A stretch of 64,000 nt of DNA from positions 20,819 to 84,818 of the forward strand of contig JACKJI010000008.1 of assembly GCA_020638035.1 (NCBI GenBank), written 5' to 3'. The DNA comes from Hyphomicrobiaceae bacterium (GTDB lineage: Bacteria; Pseudomonadota; Alphaproteobacteria; Rhizobiales; Hyphomicrobiaceae). The notes under the pieces are model-generated. The model did not search any database, was not told the origin of the DNA, and saw only the letters and a program-made list of their open reading frames with translations. Positions 34,543-43,777 of the stretch are shown here, one piece after another; position 1 is the stretch's first letter; each line of letters opens with the position of its first letter. Made by a program: the position numbers and the translations under genes.

Positions 34543-36123
34543 ATGAAACTCTATCGCGCCTTCGCCACCGTCGGCGGCTTGACCATGGTGAGCCGTGTCC
34601 TCGGCTTCGTCCGCGACATCCTGATCGCGGCGGCGCTCGGCTCGGGCGCGGTGGCTGATGCGTTCTTTGTCGCTTTCCGCTTCCCCAATCTGTTTCGCCG
34701 GCTGTTCGGCGAGGGGGCCTTCAACTCGGCCTTCGTCCCGCTGTTCGCCAAGCGTCTGGAGGGCGAGGGCGAGGCTGCGGCCCGTTCGTTTGCGGAAGAG
34801 GCGATGGCCGGGCTTCTGCTCGTGCTGGTGATTGTCTCGGGGCTGGCGATGCTTGCCATGCCATGGCTGATGGCGGTGCTGGCGCCGGGCTTCATTGCCG
34901 ATCCGGCGAAATACGACCTCGCCGTTCGACTGACGCAGATCGCATTCCCCTATCTCACCTGCATGTCGCTCGTCGCGCTGTTGTCGGGCGTGCTCAACTC
35001 CATGCATCGCTTCTGGGCCGCCGCGGCGGCGCCGATACTTCTCAATGTTGTGCTGATCAGCTCCATTACGCTGGCGATCGCGCTGGGCTATGCGGAGCGG
35101 GCCGAGGCCGGCTACGTGCTGGCGACTGGCGTGCTGCTCGCTGGTATCGCGCAACTCGTCATGCTGTGGTGGGCGACGAAAAACGCGGGGCTAGATCTGC
35201 GCCTTGTGCGCCCGCGCTATACACCCGGCGTCAAGCGCCTCGTCGAACTCGGGATCCCCGGACTCGTCTCCGGTGGCATTACGCAGATCAACATCGTCGT
35301 CGGCACCATCATCGCATCACTCCAGGCGGGCGCAGTGTCGTATCTTTATTATGCGGACCGTCTCTATCAGCTGCCGCTCGGCATCGTCGGTGTCGCGGTC
35401 GGCGTCGTGCTGCTGCCCGATCTCGCTCGCCGCCTGCGGGCTGGAGACCGAGCCGCGGCCATGGACAGCCAGAACCGTAGCCTGGAGTTCGCGCTGCTGC
35501 TGACCCTGCCTGCCGCCGTCGCTCTGCTGGTTGCCGCCGAGCCGATCATTCGCGTGCTGTTCGAGCGCGGTGCCTTTCTTGCCGCCGATACTCCCAAGAC
35601 CGCGTATGCGCTGATGGCGTTCGCCGCCGGCCTGCCAGCCTTCGTGCTGATCAAAGTATTCCAACCGGCGTTCTTCGCGCGGGAAGATACGAAGACGCCG
35701 ATGTATTACGCCGGCATCAACATGGCCGTGAACGTTGTTGCGTCGATTGCGTTCTTCTTTCTCTTTCAGACACTCGGTCTGATGCCGCACGTCGGCATTG
35801 CGCTCGCCACCACGCTCGCGGCGTGGGTTAACGCGGTCATGCTATTTGCGACATTAAAGCGGCATGGGGATTTCGAGGCCGACCAGAGGCTCGTCCGCAA
35901 CCTGCCGCTGATCGTATTGGCAAGTCTTGCGATGGGTGGCTTGGTCTACGTACTCACCGGGTGGCTCGCGCCGCAGCTATCGAGCGCCGCGACGCTCGGG
36001 GTGCGGGTTACTGCGCTTGCTGCCGTTGTCGTTGCCGGCATGATCGTGTTTGCGGCCTTCATCATGGCGACGGGCGTCCTTGGCGTAGCGCAACTGAAGC
36101 GCTTTACCCGTCGTCGCGGTTAA
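34543..36123 (+). CDS. murJ: Lipid II flippase MurJ
   Basis: MurJ flips lipid II across the inner membrane for peptidoglycan synthesis and is essential in most bacteria. The 526-residue protein has about 14 membrane segments. It opens MKLYRAFATVGGLTMVSRVLGF and continues RDILIAAALGSGAVADAFF and FRFPNLFRRLFGEGAFNSAF, all strongly conserved in the MurJ/MviN family. It is followed 155 bp later by trpS, a usual Rhizobiales neighbour. Confidence 0.96.
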   Translation: MKLYRAFATVGGLTMVSRVLGFVRDILIAAALGSGAVADAFFVAFRFPNLFRRLFGEGAFNSAFVPLFAKRLEGEGEAAARSFAEEAMAGLLLVLVIVSGLAMLAMPWLMAVLAPGFIADPAKYDLAVRLTQIAFPYLTCMSLVALLSGVLNSMHRFWAAAAAPILLNVVLISSITLAIALGYAERAEAGYVLATGVLLAGIAQLVMLWWATKNAGLDLRLVRPRYTPGVKRLVELGIPGLVSGGITQINIVVGTIIASLQAGAVSYLYYADRLYQLPLGIVGVAVGVVLLPDLARRLRAGDRAAAMDSQNRSLEFALLLTLPAAVALLVAAEPIIRVLFERGAFLAADTPKTAYALMAFAAGLPAFVLIKVFQPAFFAREDTKTPMYYAGINMAVNVVASIAFFFLFQTLGLMPHVGIALATTLAAWVNAVMLFATLKRHGDFEADQRLVRNLPLIVLASLAMGGLVYVLTGWLAPQLSSAATLGVRVTALAAVVVAGMIVFAAFIMATGVLGVAQLKRFTRRRG

Positions 36124-36278
36124 TGGCACTGCGCTGCGGCGCCCGGTGCGAAATCCATGACCCGATCAAGAGGCGCGCGTACGGCGCGTCTGTCCGGCGC
36201 GGCCTGAACCCTGTTCGCAAATGTCTTGCGCGGAGCGGCGCTGCGGGCCATAACGCGGCGGTTCGAAGGAAAGCGACG

Positions 36279-37316
36279 ATGACGATTAAGGAACGTGTCT
36301 TTTCCGGTATGCAGCCGACCGGGACCCTGCATCTGGGCAATTTTCTCGGTGCCATGTTGCAGTGGATCGAGCTGCAGAAGACGCACGAGTGCATTTACTG
36401 CGTTGTCGATCTGCATGCCATTACCGTCTGGCAAGACCCCAAGGAGCTGCGGCGCTCGATCCGCCAGGTGACGGCTGCCTACATCGCCGCTGGCCTCGAT
36501 CCCGCTCGAAGCATCGTTTTCAATCAGAGCCAGGTGGCCGCTCATGCCGAGCTTGCCTGGATCTTCAATTGCGTCGCGCGTCTGGGCTGGCTCAACCGGA
36601 TGACCCAGTTCAAAGAGAAGGCCGGCAAGGATCGCGAGAATGCCTCGGTCGGGCTCTACGCCTATCCGAACCTGATGGCTGCCGACATCCTGGCTTACCG
36701 GGCGACGCACGTGCCAGTCGGTGACGACCAGAAGCAGCACCTCGAACTCGCGCGCGACATTGCGCAAAAGTTCAACGGTGATTTTCGCGCGGGCATTGAA
36801 GAACGTGGTCATGCCGATGGCATTTTCTTCCCGCAGCCCGAACCCGTCATTACAGGTCCGGCGACGCGCGTCATGAGCCTGCGCGACGGCACAAAGAAGA
36901 TGTCCAAGTCCGACCCATCCGATCTGTCGCGCATCAATCTCACCGACGATGCCGACACCATCGCGCGCAAGGTGCAGAAGGCGAAGACCGATCCGGAACC
37001 GCTGCCGTCAGAGCCCGACGGCTTGAAAGGCCGGGCCGAAGCCGAGAATCTCGTCGGGATCTATGCGGCGCTCGCGGATCAGACGGTCCCTGCGGTCCTT
37101 GCACAGTTCGGCGGTGCACAATTCTCCGCTTTCAAGAAAGCGCTGGCCGAGGCCGCCGTGGCGCGTCTTGCTCCGATCACCGAAGAGAGCGCCCGCATGA
37201 TGCAGGACCCGGCGGCCATCGACCGCATCCTCGCCGATGGTGCGGCTCGGGCGAGGGAAATCGCCACGCCGATCATGGACGAGGTAAAGGATATCGTTGG
37301 CTTCATTCGGGCTTGA
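36279..37316 (+). CDS. trpS: Tryptophanyl-tRNA synthetase
   Basis: TrpS charges tRNA-Trp. The 345-residue class Ic synthetase has the HIGH-like motif GTLHLGNFLGAM near the start, DLHAITVWQDP, ADILAYRATHVPVGDDQKQH, and the KMSKS motif in GTKKMSKSDPS near 200. The start at 36279 (MTIKERVFSGMQPTG) follows GAAGGAAAGCG; the frame is open upstream to 35961 inside murJ but that is not coding. Confidence 0.97.
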   Translation: MTIKERVFSGMQPTGTLHLGNFLGAMLQWIELQKTHECIYCVVDLHAITVWQDPKELRRSIRQVTAAYIAAGLDPARSIVFNQSQVAAHAELAWIFNCVARLGWLNRMTQFKEKAGKDRENASVGLYAYPNLMAADILAYRATHVPVGDDQKQHLELARDIAQKFNGDFRAGIEERGHADGIFFPQPEPVITGPATRVMSLRDGTKKMSKSDPSDLSRINLTDDADTIARKVQKAKTDPEPLPSEPDGLKGRAEAENLVGIYAALADQTVPAVLAQFGGAQFSAFKKALAEAAVARLAPITEESARMMQDPAAIDRILADGAARAREIATPIMDEVKDIVGFIRA

Positions 37317-37393
37317 AATGCGTCGCACAGGGATCGTGCAGAGCGCATCTCGGTTGTGCGCCAATCGCGACGGCTCTGTGTATTTTTTGTTTG

Positions 37394-37444
37394 GAGCATG
37401 TTTTTCAAGCAGGATAGCCTCGCGCTTCAGCGCGACGCGTTCCA
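37394..37444. repeat. GAGCATG-bounded palindromic repeat, copy 4
   Basis: Starts GAGCATGTTTTTCAAGCAGG. It contains GCGCTTCAGCGCG and ends ACGCGTTCC. The right end is more diverged than in the other copies. It lies between trpS and the usp gene. Confidence 0.5.
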
Positions 37445-37548
37445 AGGAGGCGAAAAGTTGAACCCGCGAGGACGCCGCGTTTTGCCGCAGGGACGGTGTC
37501 GGCCAGCGCGCGGTTATCTGGTTGTCGCCTCTTGGCGCATAGGGCAGC

Positions 37549-38058
37549 ATGGGTAGCATGAAACTACGTCGCAGCTTCGAATCCGGACATCGCCGCAAGT
37601 TCCTCCTCATTGTCGACGACAGTGCCGAGGTGGAAAGCGCGCTCTATTTCGCCGCCAGCCGTATCGAGCATTCCGGTGGCGTGATCGTCATGTGCTACGT
37701 GATCGAGCCGCAGGGCTTCCAGCACTGGATGGGTGTGCGTCAGGTCCAGCTCGACGAGGAGAGCAATACTGCGCGCGCGCTGTTCCGCCTGTTCCGCCGC
37801 AAGCTTAGCCTCGCTGGTTTCGACAAGGTCGAGATCGAGGAGGTTATCCGCGAGGGCAACAAGGCCGAGCAGATCATGGGGCTGATCGAAGAGGACGAGG
37901 ACATCGCTCTGCTTGTGCTCGGTGCGGCCATTGATGCCAAGGGGCCGGGGCCGCTGGTGTCGTCGCTTGCTGCGGGTAGCCGCGCCGGTACGTTCCCGGT
38001 GCCGATCACGATCGTTCCAGGCAATCTGACCCTCGAACTCATTCGCTCACTGGCCTGA
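37549..38058 (+). CDS. Universal stress protein
   Basis: The 169-residue UspA-type protein has KFLLIVDDSAEVESALYFAA near the start (conserved Asp in the nucleotide pocket), GGVIVMCYVIEPQGF and the end KGPGPLVSSLAAGSRAGTFP followed by PVPITIVPGNL. Such proteins help survival under stress; some bind ATP. It sits in the murJ-trpS-usp-nfuA order usual for Rhizobiales. The ATG at 37558 (MKLRRSF) is an alternative start. Confidence 0.88.
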   Translation: MGSMKLRRSFESGHRRKFLLIVDDSAEVESALYFAASRIEHSGGVIVMCYVIEPQGFQHWMGVRQVQLDEESNTARALFRLFRRKLSLAGFDKVEIEEVIREGNKAEQIMGLIEEDEDIALLVLGAAIDAKGPGPLVSSLAAGSRAGTFPVPITIVPGNLTLELIRSLA

Positions 38059-38332
38059 TCTGGCTGATACTCCAGGGACCTGAAGGTGGCCACTGGGTCG
38101 CTTCAGGCAGCGAGCCACGTCGCCAAAATCAGCTCACCGGCCCAATCCGTTCAAAAAGCGATTCAAGGGCTCGACTTTCCAGCTCTCTTCGCCTACATCC
38201 TTGGAAAAATTCTAAACTTGTTGGACCGGCAGGGACTGCCAGCCGGCGAGGGGCCATATCCGTACGTGCGGCCAGCCTGGCAGGTTGTTGTTGTCGGATG
38301 GCGATACGCATTGAGAGCGAAGGTGAGGAAAA

Positions 38333-38887
38333 ATGTTCATCCAGACCGAAGCGACCCCCAACCCCGCAACACTGAAGTTCATTCCGGGCAAATCCGTATT
38401 GTCGGCAGGGACTGCCGATTTTCGCTCGAGCACTGAGGCCGATGCCTCGCCGCTTGCGACGCGTTTGTTCGGTATCGACGGTGTGAAGGGTGTGTTTCTC
38501 GGCTCCGACTTTATTTCGGTCACCAAGGATCAGACCGAATGGCAGCATCTGAAGCCGATGATCCTGGGCGCCATCATGGAGCATTTCATGTCCGGCGCTC
38601 CGGTGCTGAAGTCGGATGGCGCCAACGACCGGGCCGGCGGCAACTATGCGCCAGAGGATGAGGAGACCGTGGCAACCATCAAGGAGCTGCTGGAGACGCG
38701 CGTGCGCCCGGCGGTCGCTCAGGATGGCGGTGACATCACCTTCTCCGGGTTCCGTGACGGCATCGTCTATCTCCACATGCGCGGCGCCTGCGCCGGCTGC
38801 CCCAGCTCGACGGCAACGCTGCGTCATGGCATCGAGAACCTTTTGAAGCACTTCTGTCCCGAGGTGCAGGAGGTCAAGGCGGTCTGA
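38333..38887 (+). CDS. NifU-family Fe-S cluster carrier
   Basis: The 184-residue protein has an N-terminal Nfu_N domain (MFIQTEATPNPATLKFIPG) and a C-terminal NifU-like domain with VAQDGGDITFSGFRDGIVYL and the cluster-binding CAGCPSS (C-x2-C). Such carriers (NfuA-like) deliver 4Fe-4S clusters to target proteins. It follows the usp gene by 274 bp. GAGCGAAGGTGAGGA precedes the start. Confidence 0.94.
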   Translation: MFIQTEATPNPATLKFIPGKSVLSAGTADFRSSTEADASPLATRLFGIDGVKGVFLGSDFISVTKDQTEWQHLKPMILGAIMEHFMSGAPVLKSDGANDRAGGNYAPEDEETVATIKELLETRVRPAVAQDGGDITFSGFRDGIVYLHMRGACAGCPSSTATLRHGIENLLKHFCPEVQEVKAV

Positions 38888-38913
38888 GACGGTGCCAATC
38901 GTCCAGCAACTGG

Positions 38914-38938
38914 AACCCCGCCGCTTGTGCGGGGTTTC
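38914..38938 (+). terminator. Terminator after nfu gene
   Basis: AACCCCGC (38914-38921) and GCGGGGTT (38929-38936) form an 8-bp stem with a short loop followed by a T stretch, 27 bp after the stop. Confidence 0.65.
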
Positions 38939-39053
38939 GCGTTTCAGGCTGAGTGCGTTACGCCTTTGGATTGCGGCGAACCCCACCGATGCCGCGGACC
39001 TCGGCCGCCGCAGCACACAGCTTCCAAATCGGAACAACCGAAAGAGAGCCCCG

Positions 39054-39644
39054 ATGGCTGCCCCGCTCGACTCGTCTGCCCTTAATACCCTGTTTCTCGA
39101 AGCGCGAACGATGAACAAGTGGCTCGATAAGGACGTGCCGGAAGGCCTGTTGCGTCGGCTGATCGATGTCATGAAGATGGGGCCGACAAGTGCCAACTGC
39201 CTGCCGGCGCGGATCGTTTTCGTCACGTCTAAAGAGGCCAAGGAGAAGCTTCGGCCGCATCTTTCACCGGGCAACGTCGAGAAGACCATGTCGGCGCCAG
39301 TCTGCGCCATTATCGGCCACGACATGGAGTTCTACGAGCATCTGCCGCGGCTGTTTCCCCACGACGACGCGCGCAGCTGGTTTGCCGGTCAGCCCGAGAA
39401 GATTCAGGAGACGGCATTCCGCAATGCGACCCTGCAGGCCGGCTATCTCATTATCGCCGCACGTGCCTTGGGCCTCGATTGCGGGCCCATGTCGGGCTTC
39501 GATGCCCGAGAGGTGGACAAGGCCTTCTTCGCCGGCACGTCTGTGAAATCGAATTTGTTGTGCAACCTCGGATACGGCGATCCTGCGGGCCTCTTCCCGC
39601 GTAGCCCGCGATTCAACTTCGAGGAGATGGCATCGATTGTGTGA
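39054..39644 (+). CDS. RutE-type nitroreductase (malonic semialdehyde reductase)
   Basis: The 196-residue FMN protein has FLEARTMNKWLDKDVPEGLL at the start, MKMGPTSANCLPARIVFV, and ALGLDCGPMSGFD, which match the RutE/HadB-like nitroreductase group. RutE reduces malonic semialdehyde to 3-hydroxypropionate in uracil breakdown, but no rut genes are near, so the substrate is an inference. The start at 39054 (MAAPLDSS) is preferred to an earlier frame opening at 38892. Confidence 0.85.
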   Translation: MAAPLDSSALNTLFLEARTMNKWLDKDVPEGLLRRLIDVMKMGPTSANCLPARIVFVTSKEAKEKLRPHLSPGNVEKTMSAPVCAIIGHDMEFYEHLPRLFPHDDARSWFAGQPEKIQETAFRNATLQAGYLIIAARALGLDCGPMSGFDAREVDKAFFAGTSVKSNLLCNLGYGDPAGLFPRSPRFNFEEMASIV

Positions 39645-39730
39645 TGGCGCGGCGACTGTGTGCCGATTGCTGTCGTGCGGGTTGAAAGTTGACGTGCAAC
39701 CCCGCTCTCGCGCGTGTAGCGTGTCAGGTG

Positions 39731-40492
39731 ATGAACATCCTCGCGTTTGATACTTCGCTTGCCGCCTGCTCGGCTGCTGTGGCGCGCGGGCTTGCTTCCG
39801 GTGGGCCGTCCGCGGGTTCAATGTCCGCGGACGCAGTGCATGGCGAGTTCGAACCGATGGCGAGCGGGCACGCCGAGCGACTGCCGCAAATGATCAGTGC
39901 CGTCATGGCGGCGGCTGGGCTTGCGTTTTCTGATCTGGATCGCATTGCTGTCACCAATGGTCCGGGCAGCTTTACCGGAACGCGTATTGCCGTGGCGGCG
40001 GCGCGTGCGCTGGCGCTTTCCTTTCCGCGTACTGAAGTCGTCGTACTGTCAAGCCTTGCGGTTATGGCTGCATCAATTGCCGGTTCGCGACCCACGGATG
40101 CCGCCGGGGCCTGCGCGCCCGTGATTAGCGAGGCCGAATTTCTGATTGCGGTTGATGCAAGGCGCGGGGAGGTTTATGTCCAGCACTTCGCGGAGGGCGG
40201 CGTTACGGCCGTAACGGAGCCGATGCTGCTTCCCGTGTCGCAAGCGGCAGCACTCGGGGGAGCGGGGCGCTTGGTGGTTGCAGGTTCAGGCGCGCGTGCT
40301 GTGGCGGAGGCAGCCCGGCTGGCGGGACGGGAGGCAGAGGCCTGCCTGCCCGGACTTCTACCGGACGCCCGTGCTATGTGCGGTCTTGCTTCCGTGACGG
40401 AGCCGGTGCGCGGGGCAATCAAGCCGCTGTACCTGAGGCCCGCGGACGCCAAGGCGCAAACGGGTAAGTCGATCGAGAGGGTAGCATCATGA
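39731..40492 (+). CDS. tsaB: tRNA threonylcarbamoyladenosine biosynthesis protein TsaB
   Basis: TsaB, with TsaD and TsaE, adds the threonylcarbamoyl group to A37 of ANN-decoding tRNAs. The 253-residue product starts MNILAFDTSLAACSAAV and has the signature NGPGSFTGTRIAVAAARAL near 79-97 of the ASKHA fold. It overlaps rimI by 4 bases (ATGA), so translation is coupled. It is a little longer than usual because of an insert around AGSRPTDAAGACAPV. Confidence 0.93.
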   Translation: MNILAFDTSLAACSAAVARGLASGGPSAGSMSADAVHGEFEPMASGHAERLPQMISAVMAAAGLAFSDLDRIAVTNGPGSFTGTRIAVAAARALALSFPRTEVVVLSSLAVMAASIAGSRPTDAAGACAPVISEAEFLIAVDARRGEVYVQHFAEGGVTAVTEPMLLPVSQAAALGGAGRLVVAGSGARAVAEAARLAGREAEACLPGLLPDARAMCGLASVTEPVRGAIKPLYLRPADAKAQTGKSIERVAS

Positions 40493-40995
40493 CGACAACG
40501 GCAGGCACGCGCCTGGATCCCAAGTTCGTAAGCCTTGTCTGGATCGGTCCTGAGCGCGCTGTTGAGCTCGCAGAGATGCATGCCCGGCTCTACGATACCG
40601 CCTGGAGCGATCAGAGTATTCAGGAGACGCTCTCTCATCCGGGTTCGACGGCGTTCCTCGCACGCGTGCGGGACGGTGCCGAATCGTTGCCGGAACCGGC
40701 AGGGTTCGTGATCGGACAGCTGGCTGCGGATGAGGCGGAGATCCTGTCGATTGGCGTGCTGCCCAAGTTCCAACGCCGCGGTGTCGGCACCTTGCTCGTC
40801 GAGGGTTTGGCGCGCGCGGTCCGGCGCGCGGAAGCGCGTCGCCTGTTTCTGGAGGTGGCGGCTGACAACCACGCTGCCTTCGCGCTCTACCGCAACTGCG
40901 GATTTACGGCCGTTGGCATGCGCAAAGGTTATTATTCGCGCGCGGGCGGGCAGTCGCAGGACGCGCTGGTCCTGGCGTTGCCGCTTGATCGCTGA
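40489..40995 (+). CDS. rimI: Ribosomal protein S18 alanine N-acetyltransferase
   Basis: This 168-residue GNAT acetylates the N-terminus of S18, or is a close homologue. The acetyl-CoA site is visible in IGVLPKFQRRGVGTLLVEGL (Q/RxxGxG/A) near 86-105, and FLEVAADNHAAFALYRNCGF follows. The start overlaps tsaB by 4 bases, the usual tsaB-rimI pair. In many Rhizobiales a fur-family gene follows; here the next gene is plsC-like. Confidence 0.9.
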   Translation: MTTTAGTRLDPKFVSLVWIGPERAVELAEMHARLYDTAWSDQSIQETLSHPGSTAFLARVRDGAESLPEPAGFVIGQLAADEAEILSIGVLPKFQRRGVGTLLVEGLARAVRRAEARRLFLEVAADNHAAFALYRNCGFTAVGMRKGYYSRAGGQSQDALVLALPLDR

Positions 40996-41076
40996 CGACA
41001 GCCCAATCGGCGGGGCCGGTTCTGTGCAGCCCAGAGCATCGGCGGTCAGGGAGTCGGATCACAGACCGGGCGTGAC

Positions 41077-41985
41077 ATGGGCTCATTGAGGGCCGGCAGC
41101 ATTCTCGCCGCATTCGCCGGGCTTACCGTGCCGTTGCTGCCGGTTCAGGCCGGCCTCGTGCGCTTCGCGCCACGTCTGGCTCGGCGATTGCCCAACTGGT
41201 ACCACCGTCGCGTCGTCCGCCTGATCGGCGTGCGGATCGGTGTCGATGGTGCCATCGTCAGCGATCGTCCAGTTTTGCTGATCGCAAACCATTCCTCCTG
41301 GCTCGATATTCCGGTGCTTTCGGCGCTGGCTCCGGTGTCCTTCGTCGCCAAGAAGGAGGTCGGAAACTGGCCGGGTGTGTCGACGCTGGCCAGATTGCAG
41401 CGCACGGTATTCGTCGATCGCGAGCGCCGCTCGGCCGTTGGTGCCACGGCGGGCGAGATCATCGAGCGACTGGCCGCGGGCGATTCCATCGTGCTGTTTG
41501 CCGAAGGCACCTCGAGCGACGGCAACCGCGTGCTTCCCTTTCGCAGTTCACTGTTCGCTGCGGCCAAGCCGACCGCCGCAGCGCTCGCCTCGTTGACGGC
41601 TGCCGGAGCCAGTGGCGCCATCCACAACGCCGTGGTGCAGACGGTTTCGATCGCCTACACGCGATTGCACGGCGTGCCGCTCGGCCGCGCCGACCGGCCA
41701 CTGGTCGGCTGGTATGGTGACATGGATCTGCCGCCGCATGCCTGGGAACTGCTAAAGGCCGGTCCGCTCGATGCCCGCGTCGTCGTCGGAGAGCCGGTGC
41801 CACTCGACGATTTCACCGACCGCAAGATGCTCGCCCGGCACAGCGAGGACGAGGTGCGTGCAAATGTCGTGCGCGCGCTGCGCGGGCTTTCCTGCGATGC
41901 ACCGATCGAGCCGACGCGGCCGCAGTCGGGTCCGCCCCCGGTTCGCCGACGCCGGAGCGACGAGACCGATCGCCGTATGGTCTGA
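41077..41985 (+). CDS. 1-acyl-sn-glycerol-3-phosphate acyltransferase (PlsC-like)
   Basis: The 302-residue protein carries the acyltransferase motif NHSSWLD (N-H-x4-D) near 71-77, VAKKEVGNWPGVS, then FAEGTSSDGNRVLPFRSSLF near 147-166, which matches PlsC/LPLAT proteins that acylate lysophosphatidate at the inner membrane. The N-terminal stretch GSILAAFAGLTVPLLPVQAG is hydrophobic and may anchor it. It sits between rimI and miaB. GC-rich Pro/Arg-rich tail (GPPPVRRRRSDE) may be disordered. Confidence 0.9.
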   Translation: MGSLRAGSILAAFAGLTVPLLPVQAGLVRFAPRLARRLPNWYHRRVVRLIGVRIGVDGAIVSDRPVLLIANHSSWLDIPVLSALAPVSFVAKKEVGNWPGVSTLARLQRTVFVDRERRSAVGATAGEIIERLAAGDSIVLFAEGTSSDGNRVLPFRSSLFAAAKPTAAALASLTAAGASGAIHNAVVQTVSIAYTRLHGVPLGRADRPLVGWYGDMDLPPHAWELLKAGPLDARVVVGEPVPLDDFTDRKMLARHSEDEVRANVVRALRGLSCDAPIEPTRPQSGPPPVRRRRSDETDRRMV

Positions 41986-42170
41986 GGCGGCTTGCTCCGT
42001 GAGACGCGATATCCACCGCGATCCGGGCGTTATCTGCCCTCATGGCAAATCGTCTCATCCCGTAGCCTGATGTTTCTTTGTAACGCTTAATGACAAAGGC
42101 ATTGCCCGGGCTTGTGATCGGCTGATACAGGCAACCTGGATCAAGCAGGCAGGAGATGGGGCGAGCCGCG

Positions 42171-42246
42171 CTCGTGTGGCGGCCCGCAATTGCCGATCAA
42201 TAATTGCGGTTGGTTCTTGGTCGGTATTTGCGGTTCACGACACTAG
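42171..42246. repeat. 76-bp palindromic element, copy 3
   Basis: CTCGTGTGGCGGCCCGCAAT at 42171 onward and GTCGGTATTTGCGG then TTCACGACACTAG to 42246. The centre CAATAATTGCGGTTGGTTCT matches copy 1 (CAACAATTGCGGCTGGTTCT) closely. It ends 88 bp upstream of the miaB start. Confidence 0.8.
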
Positions 42247-42334
42247 GTCCACGTTAACGGGATGGGAAGCCGCCGTGAGTAGACTGGAGCCGGGGCCACT
42301 TGGGGTGGCCGACATCGACAGCGAGGATCCGGCG

Positions 42335-43678
42335 ATGCCCGGAGCCAAGAAGGTTCTCGTCAAGACGTTCGGTTGCCAGATGAACGTCTACGATTCCGAG
42401 CGCATGGCGGAATCGCTCAAGGCTTATGGCTATAGCGAGACGGATGTGGCTGAGGACGCCGATCTCGTCATCCTCAACACGTGTCATATCCGCGAGAAGG
42501 CTGCCGAAAAGGTCTACTCGGAACTTGGCCGGCTGCGTCAACTCAAGGACGAGCGTCGCCGCGAAGGGCGCGCGACCCAGGTCGCTGTTGCTGGTTGCGT
42601 TGCCCAGGCCGAGGGCGGCGAGATCATTGCCCGCGCGCCCGTCGTCGATCTCGTCGTTGGTCCACAGAGCTATCACCGCCTGCCGGAGCTACTCTATCGC
42701 GCGCGATCGGAGTCACGCGCGCTTGTCGAGACAAGCTTCCCCGAGGAGGACAAGTTCAACAAGCTGCCGCGCCGGACCAGGACGCACAGCGCCAGCGCGT
42801 TTCTCACCGTGCAGGAAGGCTGCGACAAGTTCTGCACCTTCTGTGTCGTACCATATACACGCGGTGTTGAGGCTTCGCGACCCGTGCACGCGATCCTCGA
42901 CGAGGCGCGGGCACTGGTCGATGCCGGAGTGGCCGAGATCACCCTGCTCGGCCAGAACGTCAATGGCTACCACGGCGAGGACGAAGCGGGCAGCAGCACC
43001 TCGCTTGCCATGCTGATCCGGCGCCTCGCCGGGATCGAGGGACTGGAGCGGATCCGCTACACCACCTCGCATCCGCGCGACATGGGCGAGGACCTGATCG
43101 CGGCGCATGCCAGCGAGAAGAAGCTGATGCCCTATCTGCATCTGCCCGTGCAGTCGGGTTCCGACCACATTCTTGCCGGCATGAACCGCAAGCATACGGC
43201 GGCGTATTATCTCGATCTCGTCACCCGCATCCGAAAGGCGCGCCCCGACATCGCGCTGTCCACCGACATCATTGTCGGTTTCCCCGGCGAGACCGAGGAC
43301 GATTTCGCCGCGACCCTCGCCATCGTCGAGCAGGTCGGCTTCGCCCAGGCCTATTCGTTCAAGTATTCGCCCAGGCCCGGGACCCCGGCGGCCAAGATCG
43401 ATGCCCAGGTGCCCGAGCCGGTGAAGCTCGACCGGCTCTATCGCCTGCAGCGGCTGCTGGAAAGCCAGCAGACGCGGTTCAACGCCGCCTGCGTCGGCCG
43501 CACGTTCCCGGTGCTGTTTGAACGCTCCGGCCGCCGGGAGGGGCAGCTCGTTGGCCGCTCCCCCTATCTGCAGCCCGTGCACGCTTTTGCGGCTTCCGAG
43601 TTGCTCGGCCGCATTGTTTCCGTGGAAATCCTCGGTGCGGGCCCCAATAGTCTCCAGGGTGTCATCCAAGCGGCATAG
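42335..43678 (+). CDS. miaB: tRNA-2-methylthio-N6-dimethylallyladenosine synthase
   Basis: MiaB methylthiolates i6A37 in tRNAs reading UNN codons. The 447-residue product has the UPF0004 domain (KTFGCQMNVYDSERMAESLK, cysteines for the auxiliary 4Fe-4S cluster), the radical SAM motif CDKFCTFC (C-x3-C-x2-C) near 160, and a C-terminal TRAM domain. The ATG at 42335 with GAGG 8 bases upstream is preferred. A GTG at 42275 would add 20 residues. The frame also opens into the palindromic element further upstream, which is not coding. Confidence 0.96.
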   Translation: MPGAKKVLVKTFGCQMNVYDSERMAESLKAYGYSETDVAEDADLVILNTCHIREKAAEKVYSELGRLRQLKDERRREGRATQVAVAGCVAQAEGGEIIARAPVVDLVVGPQSYHRLPELLYRARSESRALVETSFPEEDKFNKLPRRTRTHSASAFLTVQEGCDKFCTFCVVPYTRGVEASRPVHAILDEARALVDAGVAEITLLGQNVNGYHGEDEAGSSTSLAMLIRRLAGIEGLERIRYTTSHPRDMGEDLIAAHASEKKLMPYLHLPVQSGSDHILAGMNRKHTAAYYLDLVTRIRKARPDIALSTDIIVGFPGETEDDFAATLAIVEQVGFAQAYSFKYSPRPGTPAAKIDAQVPEPVKLDRLYRLQRLLESQQTRFNAACVGRTFPVLFERSGRREGQLVGRSPYLQPVHAFAASELLGRIVSVEILGAGPNSLQGVIQAA

Positions 43679-43777
43679 GCCAAGTGCCAAGCGCGGGCGT
43701 GTGCCAGGAAATTCCTGGACAATCGGGTTTGGCGGCTCGATGATCCGCGGCAGGGGCGGGTGTTGGCATCGGCGCCT

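Noticed and set aside
35961..36278. Long in-frame extension of trpS overlapping murJ
   Set aside because: The family N-terminus MTIKERVFSGMQPTG begins at 36279 with a ribosome site; the rest is a shadow of murJ.
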